Source: Flavobacterium sp. JAS
Lineage (GTDB): Bacteria > Bacteroidota > Bacteroidia > Flavobacteriales > Flavobacteriaceae
NCBI RefSeq assembly: GCF_020991455.1
Contig: NZ_JAJMOX010000006.1
Location: 345,205-409,204 of the forward strand
DNA length: 64,000 bases
Reading direction: 5' to 3'
The position numbers and the translations under genes are program-made. The notes beneath the pieces are model-generated. The model was not told the DNA's origin, did not search any database, and saw nothing but the letters and a program-made list of their open reading frames with translations. This document shows positions 8,359 through 17,828 of this stretch, piece by piece. Numbering within the stretch: the stretch's first letter is position 1; each line of letters begins with the position of its first letter.

Positions 8359-9936
8359 ATGAAATTTAATTCAAAATATTTGCCAATCGTTATCGGAGCT
8401 ACTTTTGCTCTCGGAACCGTACTCGGAAGCAGAATGAATGCGCCCGTTGATGATCAGTTATTGGCTAAGAATTACTCTAAAACCAAGCTGAATAAACTGA
8501 TTGATTTTATCAATAACGAATATGTTGATAGCATCAATACAGATTCTATTGTAAACTTAACAGTAGATAATATCCTTTCAAAATTAGATCCGCATTCCGT
8601 TTATATTCCGCCAACGGAACAAGCTGAAGTTGCCGAAAGTATGAAAGGTGATTTCGTAGGTATCGGAATCAATTTTTATATGTATAAAGATTCTGTTGCA
8701 ATTATAAAACCTATCGAAAACGGGCCTTCGGCAAAAGCTGGAATCAAATCTGGAGATAGAATTTTATTTGCCGGAAAAACGAAGTTATTTGGAAGAAGTT
8801 TGCCATCTGATAGTTTGTTTTCGAAACTAAAAGGAAAACAAGGAAGCGAAATCGAATTGACCGTTTTTAGAAAATCAGAACAAAAGAAACTTAAGTTTAA
8901 AGTAAAAAGAGATATTATTCCGATAAAAAGTGTTGATGCTTCTTTAATGCTTGGGAATAACATTGGTTACATCAAAATCAATCGTTTTGCAGAAACTACT
9001 TTTAATGAGTTTAAAGCAGGTTTAAATAGATTGAAACAAAATGGAATCGAATCCTTAGTAATAGATCTTCGTGATAATGGAGGAGGATATATGGAAGAAG
9101 CTATTGCTGTTGCTGATGAATTTTTGAAAGACAAACAGCTAATTGTATTTACCAAAAATAAAAACGGTACAACCGAAAAAACATACGCTACAAAAGCGGG
9201 TAGTTTTGAAACGGGTAAAGTATATATTTTAATCAATGAAAATAGTGCATCTGCCAGCGAAATTTTAGCAGGAGCCCTTCAGGATAATGATCGTGGAATT
9301 ATTGTGGGACGTCGTTCTTTTGGAAAAGGATTGGTGCAGCGCGAAATGGATTTTAACGACGGATCTGCAGTAAGACTAACCGTAGCGCGTTATTATACGC
9401 CAACGGGAAGATCGATCCAGAAACCATACAAAAAAGGAAACGAAGAATATTTTAAAGAATCAGAATCTCGAGTGAAATCGGGGGAACTTTATGCAAAAGA
9501 CAGTATTAAGGTTGCAGATTCTCTAAAATTTAAAACTCCAAAAGGTAAAATTGTTTATGGCGGCGGCGGAATCGTTCCGGATGTTTTTGTGCCAATGGAA
9601 GCAGAACACGGAAATGAAAATGTTGCCTATTTACTTCAAACAGGGATTGTTGGTCATTTTGTTTTTGAAGAATTAGATAAAAACCGTAATGCTTTTTCAG
9701 GACTTCGTTTTAATGAGTTTTTAAATAAGATGAAAACTTCTGATGTGTATTTTAAAAAGTTTAAAGCCTATGTTTTAATAACAGGTTTAGATTTAAAATT
9801 AGATAAAACAAAAGCGTTGGTAAACCGTTATATTACTGCAGAGTTTGCTCGACAATTGTATGGCGAATTGTATTATTATGATGTGATTTTGAAAGAAGAC
9901 GCCATGATCAAAGCAGTTTTGAATCCGAAAAAGTAA
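8359..9936 (+). CDS. S41-family C-terminal processing peptidase (CtpA/Prc type)
   Basis: A 525-residue protein. An N-terminal membrane anchor or signal (KYLPIVIGATFALGTVLG) is followed by a PDZ domain at about 85-185 (GDFVGIGINF ... GPSAKAGIKSGDRILFAGK) and the S41 catalytic core. In ENSASASEILAGALQ the expected nucleophile is Ser298, and GRRSFGKGLVQ supplies Lys323; their 25-residue spacing matches the Ser-Lys dyad of Prc. It probably acts in the periplasm on protein C-termini. The ATG directly follows the stop of the deaminase gene, so the two are translationally coupled. Confidence 0.93.
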   Translation: MKFNSKYLPIVIGATFALGTVLGSRMNAPVDDQLLAKNYSKTKLNKLIDFINNEYVDSINTDSIVNLTVDNILSKLDPHSVYIPPTEQAEVAESMKGDFVGIGINFYMYKDSVAIIKPIENGPSAKAGIKSGDRILFAGKTKLFGRSLPSDSLFSKLKGKQGSEIELTVFRKSEQKKLKFKVKRDIIPIKSVDASLMLGNNIGYIKINRFAETTFNEFKAGLNRLKQNGIESLVIDLRDNGGGYMEEAIAVADEFLKDKQLIVFTKNKNGTTEKTYATKAGSFETGKVYILINENSASASEILAGALQDNDRGIIVGRRSFGKGLVQREMDFNDGSAVRLTVARYYTPTGRSIQKPYKKGNEEYFKESESRVKSGELYAKDSIKVADSLKFKTPKGKIVYGGGGIVPDVFVPMEAEHGNENVAYLLQTGIVGHFVFEELDKNRNAFSGLRFNEFLNKMKTSDVYFKKFKAYVLITGLDLKLDKTKALVNRYITAEFARQLYGELYYYDVILKEDAMIKAVLNPKK

Positions 9937-9954
9937 TTTTTAATTTCTTTTAAT

Positions 9955-10320
9955 ATGAAAACAGAAGCCATTGTGAATGCTGAGATTGAACTTTTAACAG
10001 CTATTAAAAAAGCTGACGTTTCTGCTTTAGACAAAATACTTCATGATGATTTACTCTTCAATTTACCGGATGGTCAAACCATCACGAAAGAGTTTGATTT
10101 GAATGTTTATCGTTCCGGAAAAATGAAAATTGATACATTTGAAGCTTCAGATCAAATTATTAATATTATTGATGATACCGCTGTGGTTGCAGTGACTGTT
10201 TTGCTAAAAGGAAATTACGATCACAATCCGTTAGACGGAGTATTTAAATACATTAGAGTTTGGAAACAATTCGGCGAAAGCCTGAAAGTAATTGCTGGAA
10301 GCTGTGTTGAATTGAAATAG
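9955..10320 (+). CDS. SnoaL/NTF2-like DUF4440 protein
   Basis: A 121-residue protein beginning NAEIELLTAIKKADVSALDKILHDDLLF, the alpha-helical start of DUF4440/SnoaL-like folds, and ending in the strand VWKQFGESLKVIAGSCVEL. It has no signal peptide and no recognisable catalytic set; members act as small ligand-binding or isomerase-like domains. It begins 18 bases after the S41 gene and is probably the last gene of that operon. Confidence 0.75.
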   Translation: MKTEAIVNAEIELLTAIKKADVSALDKILHDDLLFNLPDGQTITKEFDLNVYRSGKMKIDTFEASDQIINIIDDTAVVAVTVLLKGNYDHNPLDGVFKYIRVWKQFGESLKVIAGSCVELK

Positions 10321-10351
10321 AATTAATAAAAACTTACAATACAACTTAGCG

Positions 10352-10369
10352 TCCCGATAGCTATCGGGA
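10352..10369. repeat. second copy of the palindrome TCCCGATAGCTATCGGGA
   Basis: Identical to 4737-4754. It lies between the DUF4440 gene and the following lipoprotein gene, 21 bases before the latter's ATG. Confidence 0.8.
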
Positions 10370-10390
10370 TCGCGGTTAATAAAATAAAAT

Positions 10391-10708
10391 ATGAAAAATC
10401 TAAAAAGAATAAGTTTCTTAGCGATGCTAATGGCTTTTGTAATTTCTTGTGCGACTATGAAAAGCAATAGTAATAATGCAGTTACAGGTAAAGTAGATTC
10501 AATCGAATCAGGAAAAGACGGTTATACAGCTAAAATCTCTACTGATGCTAAGGAAGTGTATTTTGCAACAATCAGCATTGTAAATCTTGGCGGACCGCAA
10601 AATTACAAACAATTAAAAATTGGTGACGTAGTCTCATTAAAAGGAGAAATCTGGAAAACCGATGACGAAAAACACATCAGAGTAACGGAGATTGTTTCGA
10701 TTAAATAG
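10391..10708 (+). CDS. small lipoprotein of unknown function
   Basis: A 105-residue protein. The signal ends in the lipobox AFVISC, so Cys20 should be lipidated. The mature part (VTGKVDSIESGKDGYTAKIS ... LKIGDVVSLKGEIWKTDDEKHIRVTEI) is all-beta and looks like an OB-fold or tRNA-anticodon-like small domain, but no family is firmly recognised. A palindrome and then the DUF4440 gene lie upstream; it may be read from that operon. Confidence 0.7.
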   Translation: MKNLKRISFLAMLMAFVISCATMKSNSNNAVTGKVDSIESGKDGYTAKISTDAKEVYFATISIVNLGGPQNYKQLKIGDVVSLKGEIWKTDDEKHIRVTEIVSIK

Positions 10709-10730
10709 AAACTAAACCTATTTTTTTGAA

Positions 10731-10876
10731 CCATTAAGATATTAAGTTTATTAAGCTTTGCGGCTAAATTCTCTTAATATCTTAATGGTTTAATCTTTTA
10801 TAAAAGTTTATGTTTTTGAATTTTTAGTATTAAGTTATTAAAGCGTCAAAGCTTAATAAACTTAATATCTTAATGG
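10731..10876. repeat. three-armed AT-rich inverted repeat, family C
   Basis: The 30 bases at 10731-10760 (CCATTAAGATATTAAGTTTA...) are perfectly complementary to 10847-10876, and the first 16 also pair with CTTAATATCTTAATGG at 10773-10788. The left arm thus has two alternative partners. It lies between convergent genes and may end both transcripts. Confidence 0.8.
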
Positions 10877-10921
10877 TAAAAATGAAAATATGGTAAAATA
10901 AAAATTTAATGTTTTTAAATT

Positions 10922-11527
10922 TTATCGGATGCTATCGTGAACATGGGTCTGAATGCCATTATTCCATAAAGTTAGAATATCTGTAGCAACAGCAGCGCCG
11001 CTTCCGGCAGCAATTGCCAATTGACTTCTCCAGCCTGCCAAAGTTCCAATAACATAAATGCCATCGGCTACCTTGTGATCGTCGTTTTTAAGCTGAATAC
11101 GTTGTTTTTCGGGAAGTGCTTTTTTATGAGGTTCAATATATTGCATTAAACCTTCAATATCAAATGTATTGGCAGAACCAATCCCAACAACGATATTTTT
11201 GGTTTTATAGGAGTCTTTATTGGTAGTTACAGTAAATTCAGGATAAGAACCTTCAACTTTAACTACTTTTTCGTTTGGTATTTGTGTGATGTGCGGATAG
11301 CTTTCGGCTAAATGTTCAGTGCTTTCATCCAGTAATTCTGAACCCAATTTGCCCGGAGTTATGCCGTAAGCATTGTAGAAAATTGCCTCTTGTAAAGAAG
11401 AACTTTTTTGATGTGTAAAAACTCCGATTTTTTTATCGGTAACAAAAGCTTTGTTTTTGGCAGATCCTAAAACTAGGGCACAAGACATGCCCGAAACACC
11501 TCCGCCAATAATTAAAACGTCATACAT
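10922..11527 (-). CDS. single-domain thioredoxin-reductase-like FAD oxidoreductase
   Basis: A 201-residue flavoprotein. MYDVLIIGGGVSGMSCALVLG is the FAD dinucleotide-binding fold, and DGIYVIGTLAGWRSQLAIAAGSGAAVATDIL is the closing FAD motif of thioredoxin reductase-like enzymes. Normal members are about 310 residues and insert an NAD(P)H domain with a CxxC between these halves; here both are missing. It keeps a minimal FAD fold and may take electrons from a partner or be a flavin sensor. It is cotranscribed with the small membrane protein just upstream (5-base gap). Confidence 0.8.
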   Translation of the reverse strand: MYDVLIIGGGVSGMSCALVLGSAKNKAFVTDKKIGVFTHQKSSSLQEAIFYNAYGITPGKLGSELLDESTEHLAESYPHITQIPNEKVVKVEGSYPEFTVTTNKDSYKTKNIVVGIGSANTFDIEGLMQYIEPHKKALPEKQRIQLKNDDHKVADGIYVIGTLAGWRSQLAIAAGSGAAVATDILTLWNNGIQTHVHDSIR

Positions 11528-11532
11528 AAGTA

Positions 11533-11733
11533 TTATCGTCCGTTTGTTTTTTCTTCAATTCTTTTTGAAATTCTAAAAATCAAAAGAATTAATACGGCAC
11601 AAAATGAAGCTGCAATTCCAATAAAAGCAACTACACTATCCCCCTGAAAAGGATTTTTGAAGTCTAGCAACGTAATATTAAAAACAATTAAAGCTAATGC
11701 TAGAAGCACTAAGATGGAAGTAAAAATTTTCAT
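11533..11733 (-). CDS. small two-helix membrane protein
   Basis: A 66-residue protein with helices at about 5-24 (FTSILVLLALALIVFNITLL) and 34-54 (VVAFIGIAASFCAVLILLIF), then a charged tail KRIEEKTNGR. No family is recognised. It is the first gene of a two-gene unit with the single-domain flavoprotein, suggesting it may dock that protein at the membrane; this is inference only. Confidence 0.65.
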   Translation of the reverse strand: MKIFTSILVLLALALIVFNITLLDFKNPFQGDSVVAFIGIAASFCAVLILLIFRISKRIEEKTNGR

Positions 11734-11838
11734 AATGGTTGTTTGTTTGCCTAAAAGAATAAAGTAAAACTCTAGACTTAAAAATGTCTTAAAGTTATAT
11801 TTTAGAAATTTTATGGGGTAAATTTATAAAAATAATTG

Positions 11839-12417
11839 TTAGACGAACAAACCTTTAACATTAGCAGCGAATAATTTAACAGCAATTGCTAAAAGTATAA
11901 CTCCAAATGTCTTGCGAACCACGCCAAGTCCGTTTTCTCCTAACAAAGTTTCGATCTTTTTAGAAGATTTTAAAACGATATAAACCAGGATGATATTCAA
12001 TAAAATAGCAATAATGATATTAATAGTGTGAAATTGAGATCGAAGAGATAATAAAGTGGTCATAGTTCCTGCTCCGGCAATTAGCGGAAAAGCCAGTGGA
12101 ACAATAGAAGCAGATCCCGGTTCTTCGTCACGATAGATTCTGATTCCTAAAATCATTTCTAAAGCCAGAAAGAATAACACAAAAGAACCCGCAACGGCAA
12201 ATGAATGAACATCGATACCTATAAGATTCAATAAACCTTCTCCAACAAAAAGAAAAACGATCATAATAAGACCTGCAACAATCGAAGCTTTCTCAGATTC
12301 GATATGTCCAACTTTTGCTCTTAAATTTACAATAATCGGAATAGATCCTACAATGTCAATTACAGCAAAAAGAACCATTCCAACGGTGATAATTTCTTTA
12401 AAGTCAATTTCTAGCAT
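11839..12417 (-). CDS. MarC-family integral membrane protein
   Basis: A 192-residue protein with six predicted membrane helices. MVLFAVIDIVGSIPIIVNL and VPLAFPLIAGAGTMTTLLSL are MarC/NAAT signatures. The family sits in the inner membrane; early links to multidrug resistance were not upheld, and transport function is unclear. A 100-base gap separates it from the downstream small membrane gene on the same strand. Confidence 0.88.
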   Translation of the reverse strand: MLEIDFKEIITVGMVLFAVIDIVGSIPIIVNLRAKVGHIESEKASIVAGLIMIVFLFVGEGLLNLIGIDVHSFAVAGSFVLFFLALEMILGIRIYRDEEPGSASIVPLAFPLIAGAGTMTTLLSLRSQFHTINIIIAILLNIILVYIVLKSSKKIETLLGENGLGVVRKTFGVILLAIAVKLFAANVKGLFV

Positions 12418-12553
12418 ATTGCTTTGATTTTTAGGAGTTAAAATTTTTGCAAAAATAGATAATAAAGATAGGTGTTTTTTGGGTACGATGCATTATTGTT
12501 ATAAAAACACGTTTTGTGGTTTAAAAAAGTGATATTTGTAACAATTCATAGCT

Positions 12554-12765
12554 TTACCACGGAGATTCACAAAGATTTTCACAGAGTTTCGTAAAGTTAA
12601 TTTTTAGATTTTATTAGTCTTGTGAGTTTTACCACAGAGATACACAAAGTTTTTAATAAGCTTTGCGAAAGTTAAATTTTAAAGCTTTGTGAACTTAAAA
12701 AAAAACATCCAATGGAGTTAACCCTGCGTATCTCTGCGAAAAAACTTTGCGTATCTCTGCGGTAA
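12554..12765. repeat. family D repeat with ACCACAGAGATACACAAAG arms
   Basis: The arm at 12629-12654 pairs with 12740-12765 (AAAAACTTTGCGTATCTCTG...) with only G-T-type differences. A third partial copy of the arm lies at 12556-12574, and TGCGTATCTCTGCGAAAAAA at 12725 is another. This fills the 440-base gap between the MarC and DUF3109 genes, with no coding sign. Confidence 0.8.
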
Positions 12766-12820
12766 AATCTGCCCAAACTGCGTAGTAAAATTTAATCTCA
12801 TATCATCTGCTTTCTTTGCC

Positions 12821-12828
12821 TATCTTTG
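12821..12828 (+). promoter_or_regulatory. -7 box TATCTTTG (followed by CA) for the DUF3109 gene
   Basis: An exact match to the Bacteroidota -7 consensus TAnnTTTG, 30 bases before the ATG at 12858. This argues against the longer reading from a TTG at 12816, which would begin upstream of the promoter box. No clear -33 TTTG is seen. Confidence 0.65.
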
Positions 12829-12857
12829 CACTTTATAAATTACAGTATTTTAATATC

Positions 12858-13427
12858 ATGTTTCAATTAGGTAAAACCATTATTTCAGAGGATATTCTTG
12901 AAAAAGAATTTGTGTGCAACTTATCAGCTTGTAAAGGAGCTTGCTGTGTTGATGGAGATGCCGGTGCGCCTTTGAGCGAAGCAGAAACGAAAATTCTGGA
13001 AGAAATTTACCCTAAAGTAAAACCATTTTTACGTAAAGAAGGTATTGCTGCAATCGAAGCGCAAGGAACGTGGGTAAAAGGAACCGATGGCGATCTTGAA
13101 ACGCCACTAATCGATGATAAAGATTGTGCTTATGTTATTTTTGACGGTAAAACTGCACTTTGCGGAATCGAGCAAGCTTATAACCAAGGAATCGTAGATT
13201 GGAAAAAACCGGTTTCTTGTCATTTATATCCAATCCGTGTAAAAGACTTTACAGAATTTGCTGCGGTTAATTACGATAAATGGGATATTTGTGATGATGC
13301 TTGTTCTTTAGGTAAAGAATTAGAAGTTCCGGTGTATAAATTTGTCAAAGAAGCACTAATTCGCCGCTTTGGTCAGGACTGGTATTTGGAGCTTGAAAAA
13401 GTAGCCGAAGAACTTAAAAAATCTTAA
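12858..13427 (+). CDS. DUF3109 family Cys-rich protein
   Basis: A 189-residue protein starting [18 protein letters not shown]. Cys residues recur in [37 protein letters not shown] and ICDDACSLG, the pattern of DUF3109 proteins, which relate to the UPF0153/YkgJ Cys-cluster group thought to bind zinc or iron. It is probably cytoplasmic, with no established function. A second Cys-cluster protein of the YkgJ type lies at 61866. The ATG at 12858 is preferred because the -7 box lies between it and an upstream TTG. Confidence 0.88.
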   Translation: MFQLGKTIISEDILEKEFVCNLSACKGACCVDGDAGAPLSEAETKILEEIYPKVKPFLRKEGIAAIEAQGTWVKGTDGDLETPLIDDKDCAYVIFDGKTALCGIEQAYNQGIVDWKKPVSCHLYPIRVKDFTEFAAVNYDKWDICDDACSLGKELEVPVYKFVKEALIRRFGQDWYLELEKVAEELKKS

Positions 13428-13676
13428 AAATTCGGTAGCCATTACCATTGCTGAGAAGTGCTCTGTTTTTGATCAAAAAAATCAAAAAGCCGCTTCGAAA
13501 AAACTTTTAAAAACAATTAAAAATTTCTTGCTTTTTATTCTAAAAAGTCTATATTTTACAGCCCCTTAAGGTGTAAATGACAATATTAAATTACTCATTT
13601 ACAACAATTTAATTATTGTCTGAAAAATATCTCATTTTTGGCGCGTTGTTAAAAACTACGCCCGATTGTGAATAAG

Positions 13677-13713
13677 TTTGACTTTTATTTTTGGCTACAA
13701 ATGATAATCTTTG
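13677..13713 (+). promoter_or_regulatory. probable nrdB promoter (TTTG ... TAATCTTTG)
   Basis: TTTG at 13677 and TAATCTTTG at 13705-13713 resemble -33 and -7 boxes; the -7 has one extra base and the spacing is long (24). It is the best candidate in the 297-base gap before nrdB. I see no repeated NrdR-type box. Confidence 0.45.
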
Positions 13714-13724
13714 TAGTCTATTGA

Positions 13725-14741
13725 ATGAGCAAAAATTCAGTACAAAAATTAAATAAAAATTACATGTCACAAGTCGAGCCAATATTACAAGAAAATAAAA
13801 ATCGTTTCGTTATTTTTCCAATTAAACATCATGATATTTGGGAATGGTACAAAAAGATGGAAGCTAGTTTTTGGACTGCTGAAGAAATTGACTTGCATCA
13901 GGATTTGACAGACTGGAATAATAAGTTAAGTGACGACGAAAGATATTTCATTAAACACATTTTAGCATTCTTTGCAGCTTCTGACGGAATTGTAAATGAA
14001 AACCTTGCGGAGAACTTTGTAAACGAAGTTCAATATGCTGAAGCGAAGTTTTTCTATGGTTTCCAGATCATGATGGAAAACATTCATAGTGAAACATATT
14101 CTTTATTAATTGACACTTACGTGAAAGATGAAGCGGAAAAAGCAGAGTTATTTAATGCTCTAGAAGTTTTTCCTGCAATTAAGAAAAAAGCAGACTGGGC
14201 TTTAAAGTGGATTGAATCTGATTCATTCGCCGAAAGACTAATTGCTTTTGCAGCAGTTGAAGGAATTTTCTTTTCAGGTGCTTTCTGTTCTATTTATTGG
14301 TTGAAAAAACGTGGATTAATGCCAGGTTTAACTTTCTCTAACGAATTGATTTCTCGTGACGAAGGTGTACACTGTGATTTTGCAGTGCACTTACACAATC
14401 ATCACCTGATCAATAAAGTTCCAAAAGACAGAATTAAGGAAATTATTGTTGATGCTTTAGATATCGAAAGAGAATTTGTTACAGAATCACTTCCGGTAAG
14501 TTTAATAGGTATGAACGCTGTTTTAATGACGCAATATTTAGAATTTGTTGCGGATAGATTATTAGTAGAATTAGGTTGTGAGCGTGTGTATGGATCAGCG
14601 AATCCGTTTGATTTCATGGACATGATCTCTCTTCAGGGAAAAACTAATTTCTTTGAAAAACGTGTTGCGGAGTATCAAAAATCAGGTGTGATGAACACAG
14701 ATAGTGATGCTCAGAAAATTTCATTTGATGCAGATTTTTAG
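13725..14741 (+). CDS. nrdB: ribonucleoside-diphosphate reductase beta subunit (class Ia)
   Basis: A 338-residue radical-generating subunit that holds a diiron-tyrosyl cofactor for NrdA. Ligands are visible: Asp56 in [12 protein letters not shown], the ENIHSETY motif (Glu118, His121 and radical Tyr125), and the second Glu/His set in [10 protein letters not shown] and RDEGVHCDF. The whole protein is close in motif to eukaryotic R2 ([34 protein letters not shown]), and the tail ISFDADF matches the eukaryote-type C-terminus that docks on R1. An ATG at 13764 is an alternative start. It precedes nrdA, with a structured 262-base gap. Confidence 0.95.
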   Translation: MSKNSVQKLNKNYMSQVEPILQENKNRFVIFPIKHHDIWEWYKKMEASFWTAEEIDLHQDLTDWNNKLSDDERYFIKHILAFFAASDGIVNENLAENFVNEVQYAEAKFFYGFQIMMENIHSETYSLLIDTYVKDEAEKAELFNALEVFPAIKKKADWALKWIESDSFAERLIAFAAVEGIFFSGAFCSIYWLKKRGLMPGLTFSNELISRDEGVHCDFAVHLHNHHLINKVPKDRIKEIIVDALDIEREFVTESLPVSLIGMNAVLMTQYLEFVADRLLVELGCERVYGSANPFDFMDMISLQGKTNFFEKRVAEYQKSGVMNTDSDAQKISFDADF

Positions 14742-15003
14742 ACAACAAAAAAACTTTTAGCGCGATCTAAGAAACGCTAAAAAAAAGAATAATAGTAGAG
14801 TTTTTTAAGATTGAATCTTCATCCCAAATCGTCGATTCAATAACAATTTTTAATGTATTTAAATTCATTTTTCGAATTTGAATCGGGTAACTATTGAGAA
14901 TCCTACAATTCTCAAAAAATAATTTAAAAACACGCAATGTTTAAGATCTGGAATTCGTTATTCCAGTGTCTTTCATTTTTTCAATAACTAAATTAGTAAG
15001 CTT
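14742..15003 (+). other. structured nrdB-nrdA spacer with several hairpins
   Basis: No convincing gene. Short stems follow each other: TTTAGCG/CGCTAAA right after nrdB, ATTGAATC/GATTCAAT around 14811-14844, TTGAGAAT/ATTCTCAA near 14895-14915, and CTGGAA/TTCCAG near 14948-14966. A 16-codon frame at 14937 has no visible support. The spacing may tune nrdA level or let mRNA be processed between the genes. Confidence 0.45.
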
Positions 15004-17400
15004 ATGTATGTAGTAAAAAGAGATGGCCACAAAGAGCCCGTAATGTTTGATAAGATTACAGAAAGAATCAAAAAATTGTGTTACGGCTTAAATGAGCTTG
15101 TAGATCCGGTCAAGGTAGCGATGAGAGTTATCGAAGGATTGTATGATGGGGTTTCAACTTCTGAACTAGATAATCTTGCGGCAGAAACGGCGGCTTCTAT
15201 GACAATTGCGCATCCAGATTATGCACAATTAGCAGCACGTGTGGCAATTTCAAACCTACATTCAAATACAAAAAAATCGTTCTCAGAAACGATGAAAGAT
15301 ATGTATCATTACGTTAATCCAAGAAATGGTCAGGAAGCACCATTACTTTCGGATGAAGTATTTAATGTAATTCAGGAAAACTCTGCTTTCTTGGATTCTC
15401 ATATCATATATACAAGAGATTTCAATTACGATTACTTTGGTTTCAAAACCTTAGAACGTTCGTATTTATTGAAAATCAACGGAAAAATCGTCGAAAGGCC
15501 ACAACACATGTTGATGCGTGTCTCTGTTGGTATTCACTTAGATGATTTAAAATCTGTAATTGAAACTTACGACTTAATGTCTAAAAAGTTCTTTACGCAT
15601 GCAACGCCAACGTTGTTCAATGCTGGAACTCCAAAACCACAAATGTCTTCTTGTTTCCTTTTGGCAATGCAGGATGATAGTATTGATGGTATTTATGATA
15701 CTTTAAAACAAACGGCTAAAATCTCGCAATCAGCAGGAGGAATAGGTCTTTCTATTCATAACGTTCGTGCAACAGGATCTTATATTCGTGGTACAAACGG
15801 AACTTCAAACGGAATTGTACCAATGTTGAGAGTTTTCAACGATACGGCTCGTTACGTAGATCAAGGTGGTGGAAAACGTAAAGGAAGTTTTGCGATTTAT
15901 ATCGAAACATGGCATGCTGATATCTTTGATTTCTTGGATTTAAAGAAAAATACAGGAAAAGAAGAAATGCGTGCAAGGGATTTGTTCTTCGCGATGTGGA
16001 CTTCAGATTTATTTATGAAACGTGTGCAGGAAGATGCGTCATGGACCTTAATGTGTCCTAACGAATGTCCAGGATTATACGATGTTTATGGAGAAGAATT
16101 CGAAACCATGTATTTGGATTATGAATTTAGAGGAAAAGGTAGAAAAACCATTCGTGCACGTGAATTATGGGAGAAAATCCTTGAATCACAAATCGAAACA
16201 GGAACGCCTTATATGTTGTACAAAGATGCAGCAAACCGTAAATCGAACCACAAGAATTTAGGAACTATCCGTTCATCAAACTTGTGTACAGAAATTATGG
16301 AGTTTACTTCTAAAGATGAAATCGCGGTTTGTAATTTAGCTTCTATTTCGTTACCAATGTTTATTGAAAACGGAAAATTCGATCACGAAGCACTTTACAA
16401 CGTTACAAAACGTGTAACTCGTAACCTGAACAAAGTAATCGACAGAAATTACTATCCGGTAAAAGAAGCTGAAAATTCTAACTTACGTCACCGTCCGGTA
16501 GGATTAGGTGTTCAGGGTCTAGCAGATGCTTTTATCATGTTGCGTATGCCGTTTACTAGTGATGAGGCAAAAGTATTAAATCAGGAAATTTTCGAAACAT
16601 TATACTTCGCAGCTGTAACCGCTTCAATGGAAATGGCAATAGAAGAAGGTCCATATTCTACATTTGCAGGATCTCCAATGTCTCAAGGAGAATTCCAATA
16701 CAATATGTGGGGAATGAAAGATGAAGAATTATCTGGTCGTTGGGACTGGGCTTCACTAAGAAAAGAAGTAATGGAACACGGAGTTCGTAACTCATTATTG
16801 GTTGCGCCAATGCCAACTGCTTCGACTTCGCAAATTTTAGGAAACAACGAAGCTTTCGAACCATATACATCTAACATCTACACACGTCGTGTATTGTCTG
16901 GAGAATTCATCGTAGTAAACAAACATTTACTTGAAGACTTGGTAAAACTAGGTTTATGGAACGAAGATTTGAAACAAGAAATCATGCGTCATAACGGATC
17001 TGTTCAAAACATTGATATTATCCCGCAAGACCTTAAAGACCTTTATAAAACGGTTTGGGAAATGTCGATGAAAGATATTATTGATATGTCTCGTCAAAGA
17101 GGTTATTTTATTGACCAATCGCAATCGTTGAACTTGTTCATGCAAGATGCAAACTATTCTAAACTAACGTCAATGCATTTCTACGCTTGGCAATCAGGTT
17201 TAAAAACAGGAATGTATTACCTAAGAACAAAATCTGCAGTTGATGCGATTAAATTCACCTTAAACAACGATAAAAAAGAAGAAGATGCTCCTGCAGTTTT
17301 AGTGCCGGAAACAGAATCTATCAGCGTTGAGGATTACAAAGCGATGTTGCTAAAAGCACAAGCCGGAGATCCTGAAGACTGTGAAATGTGTGGGTCTTAA
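15004..17400 (+). CDS. nrdA: ribonucleoside-diphosphate reductase alpha subunit (class Ia)
   Basis: A 798-residue catalytic subunit that reduces NDPs to dNDPs. Residues 1-90 form an ATP-cone ([20 protein letters not shown]), the dATP/ATP activity switch. Catalytic parts include [20 protein letters not shown], the [18 protein letters not shown] motifs (active-site N, C, E) and [19 protein letters not shown]. The tail CEMCGS supplies the redox-active Cys pair and resembles eukaryotic R1. The full family length and motif order are kept. It forms a unit with nrdB. Confidence 0.96.
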   Translation: MYVVKRDGHKEPVMFDKITERIKKLCYGLNELVDPVKVAMRVIEGLYDGVSTSELDNLAAETAASMTIAHPDYAQLAARVAISNLHSNTKKSFSETMKDMYHYVNPRNGQEAPLLSDEVFNVIQENSAFLDSHIIYTRDFNYDYFGFKTLERSYLLKINGKIVERPQHMLMRVSVGIHLDDLKSVIETYDLMSKKFFTHATPTLFNAGTPKPQMSSCFLLAMQDDSIDGIYDTLKQTAKISQSAGGIGLSIHNVRATGSYIRGTNGTSNGIVPMLRVFNDTARYVDQGGGKRKGSFAIYIETWHADIFDFLDLKKNTGKEEMRARDLFFAMWTSDLFMKRVQEDASWTLMCPNECPGLYDVYGEEFETMYLDYEFRGKGRKTIRARELWEKILESQIETGTPYMLYKDAANRKSNHKNLGTIRSSNLCTEIMEFTSKDEIAVCNLASISLPMFIENGKFDHEALYNVTKRVTRNLNKVIDRNYYPVKEAENSNLRHRPVGLGVQGLADAFIMLRMPFTSDEAKVLNQEIFETLYFAAVTASMEMAIEEGPYSTFAGSPMSQGEFQYNMWGMKDEELSGRWDWASLRKEVMEHGVRNSLLVAPMPTASTSQILGNNEAFEPYTSNIYTRRVLSGEFIVVNKHLLEDLVKLGLWNEDLKQEIMRHNGSVQNIDIIPQDLKDLYKTVWEMSMKDIIDMSRQRGYFIDQSQSLNLFMQDANYSKLTSMHFYAWQSGLKTGMYYLRTKSAVDAIKFTLNNDKKEEDAPAVLVPETESISVEDYKAMLLKAQAGDPEDCEMCGS

Positions 17401-17502
17401 TTTTTTTCTTTAGAAGAAAGATAATAGAGTAAAGAAGAAAGATTTTTATTCTTGTGTTTATAGAAAAGCAGTTATTGTAATGATAGCTGCTTTTTTTTTT
17501 TT

Positions 17503-17584
17503 GGAGCTATTTCCCGCTTTTCGTTGCAATCTTTTTTATTTTTAAAGAAAAAATAAAAAAGGATTTTCACTTCAATCGGGGCTA
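17503..17584. repeat. dispersed repeat family F, copy 1
   Basis: Runs from GGAGCTATTTCCCGCTTTTC through CAATCTTTTTT and AAAGGATTTTCACTTCAATC to GGGGCTA. Matching copies are at 23651-23732 (reverse) and 63882-63952. It lies in the 428-base gap after nrdA, which otherwise holds small hairpins and no gene. Confidence 0.8.
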
Positions 17585-17665
17585 TTTAATTACTGGAACT
17601 TTATAAATAGCGTTCCGCAGGAACAAATTATATTGTAGGGATGGATTTTAATCCATTCTATGTGA

Positions 17666-17693
17666 TTACAATTACCAATCTTAGTAATTGTAA
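17666..17693. repeat. 10-bp inverted repeat TTACAATTAC / GTAATTGTAA
   Basis: Perfect arms (17666-17675 and 17684-17693) around an 8-base loop, preceded by ATGGAT..ATCCAT and GTTCC..GGAAC stems. Part of the non-coding gap 17401-17828. Confidence 0.6.
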
Positions 17694-17828
17694 TATTGAG
17701 AAGAAAACATCGTTTTAATGTTACCAAAGACCTTTTCAAATCTCAGCACCTTAGTATCTAAGAAACTTAGTGCCTTCTCTTTAAACCTTTGAGAGAAAGT
17801 CAAGTCTTATTGTAATAATTTCTGAATT

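Noticed and set aside
12554..12765. A CRISPR array from the repeated ACCACAGAGAT words
   Set aside because: Copies are in both orientations with irregular spacing and no cas genes; they form inverted repeats.
13428..13724. NrdR boxes before nrdB
   Set aside because: No pair of ACA-n-TGT-like palindromic 16-mers at one-turn spacing was visible; only a promoter-like pair.
14937..14987. A 16-codon frame (MFKIWNSLFQCLSFFQ) just before nrdA as a leader peptide
   Set aside because: No run of regulatory codons, no terminator between it and nrdA, and it overlaps a hairpin; probably chance.
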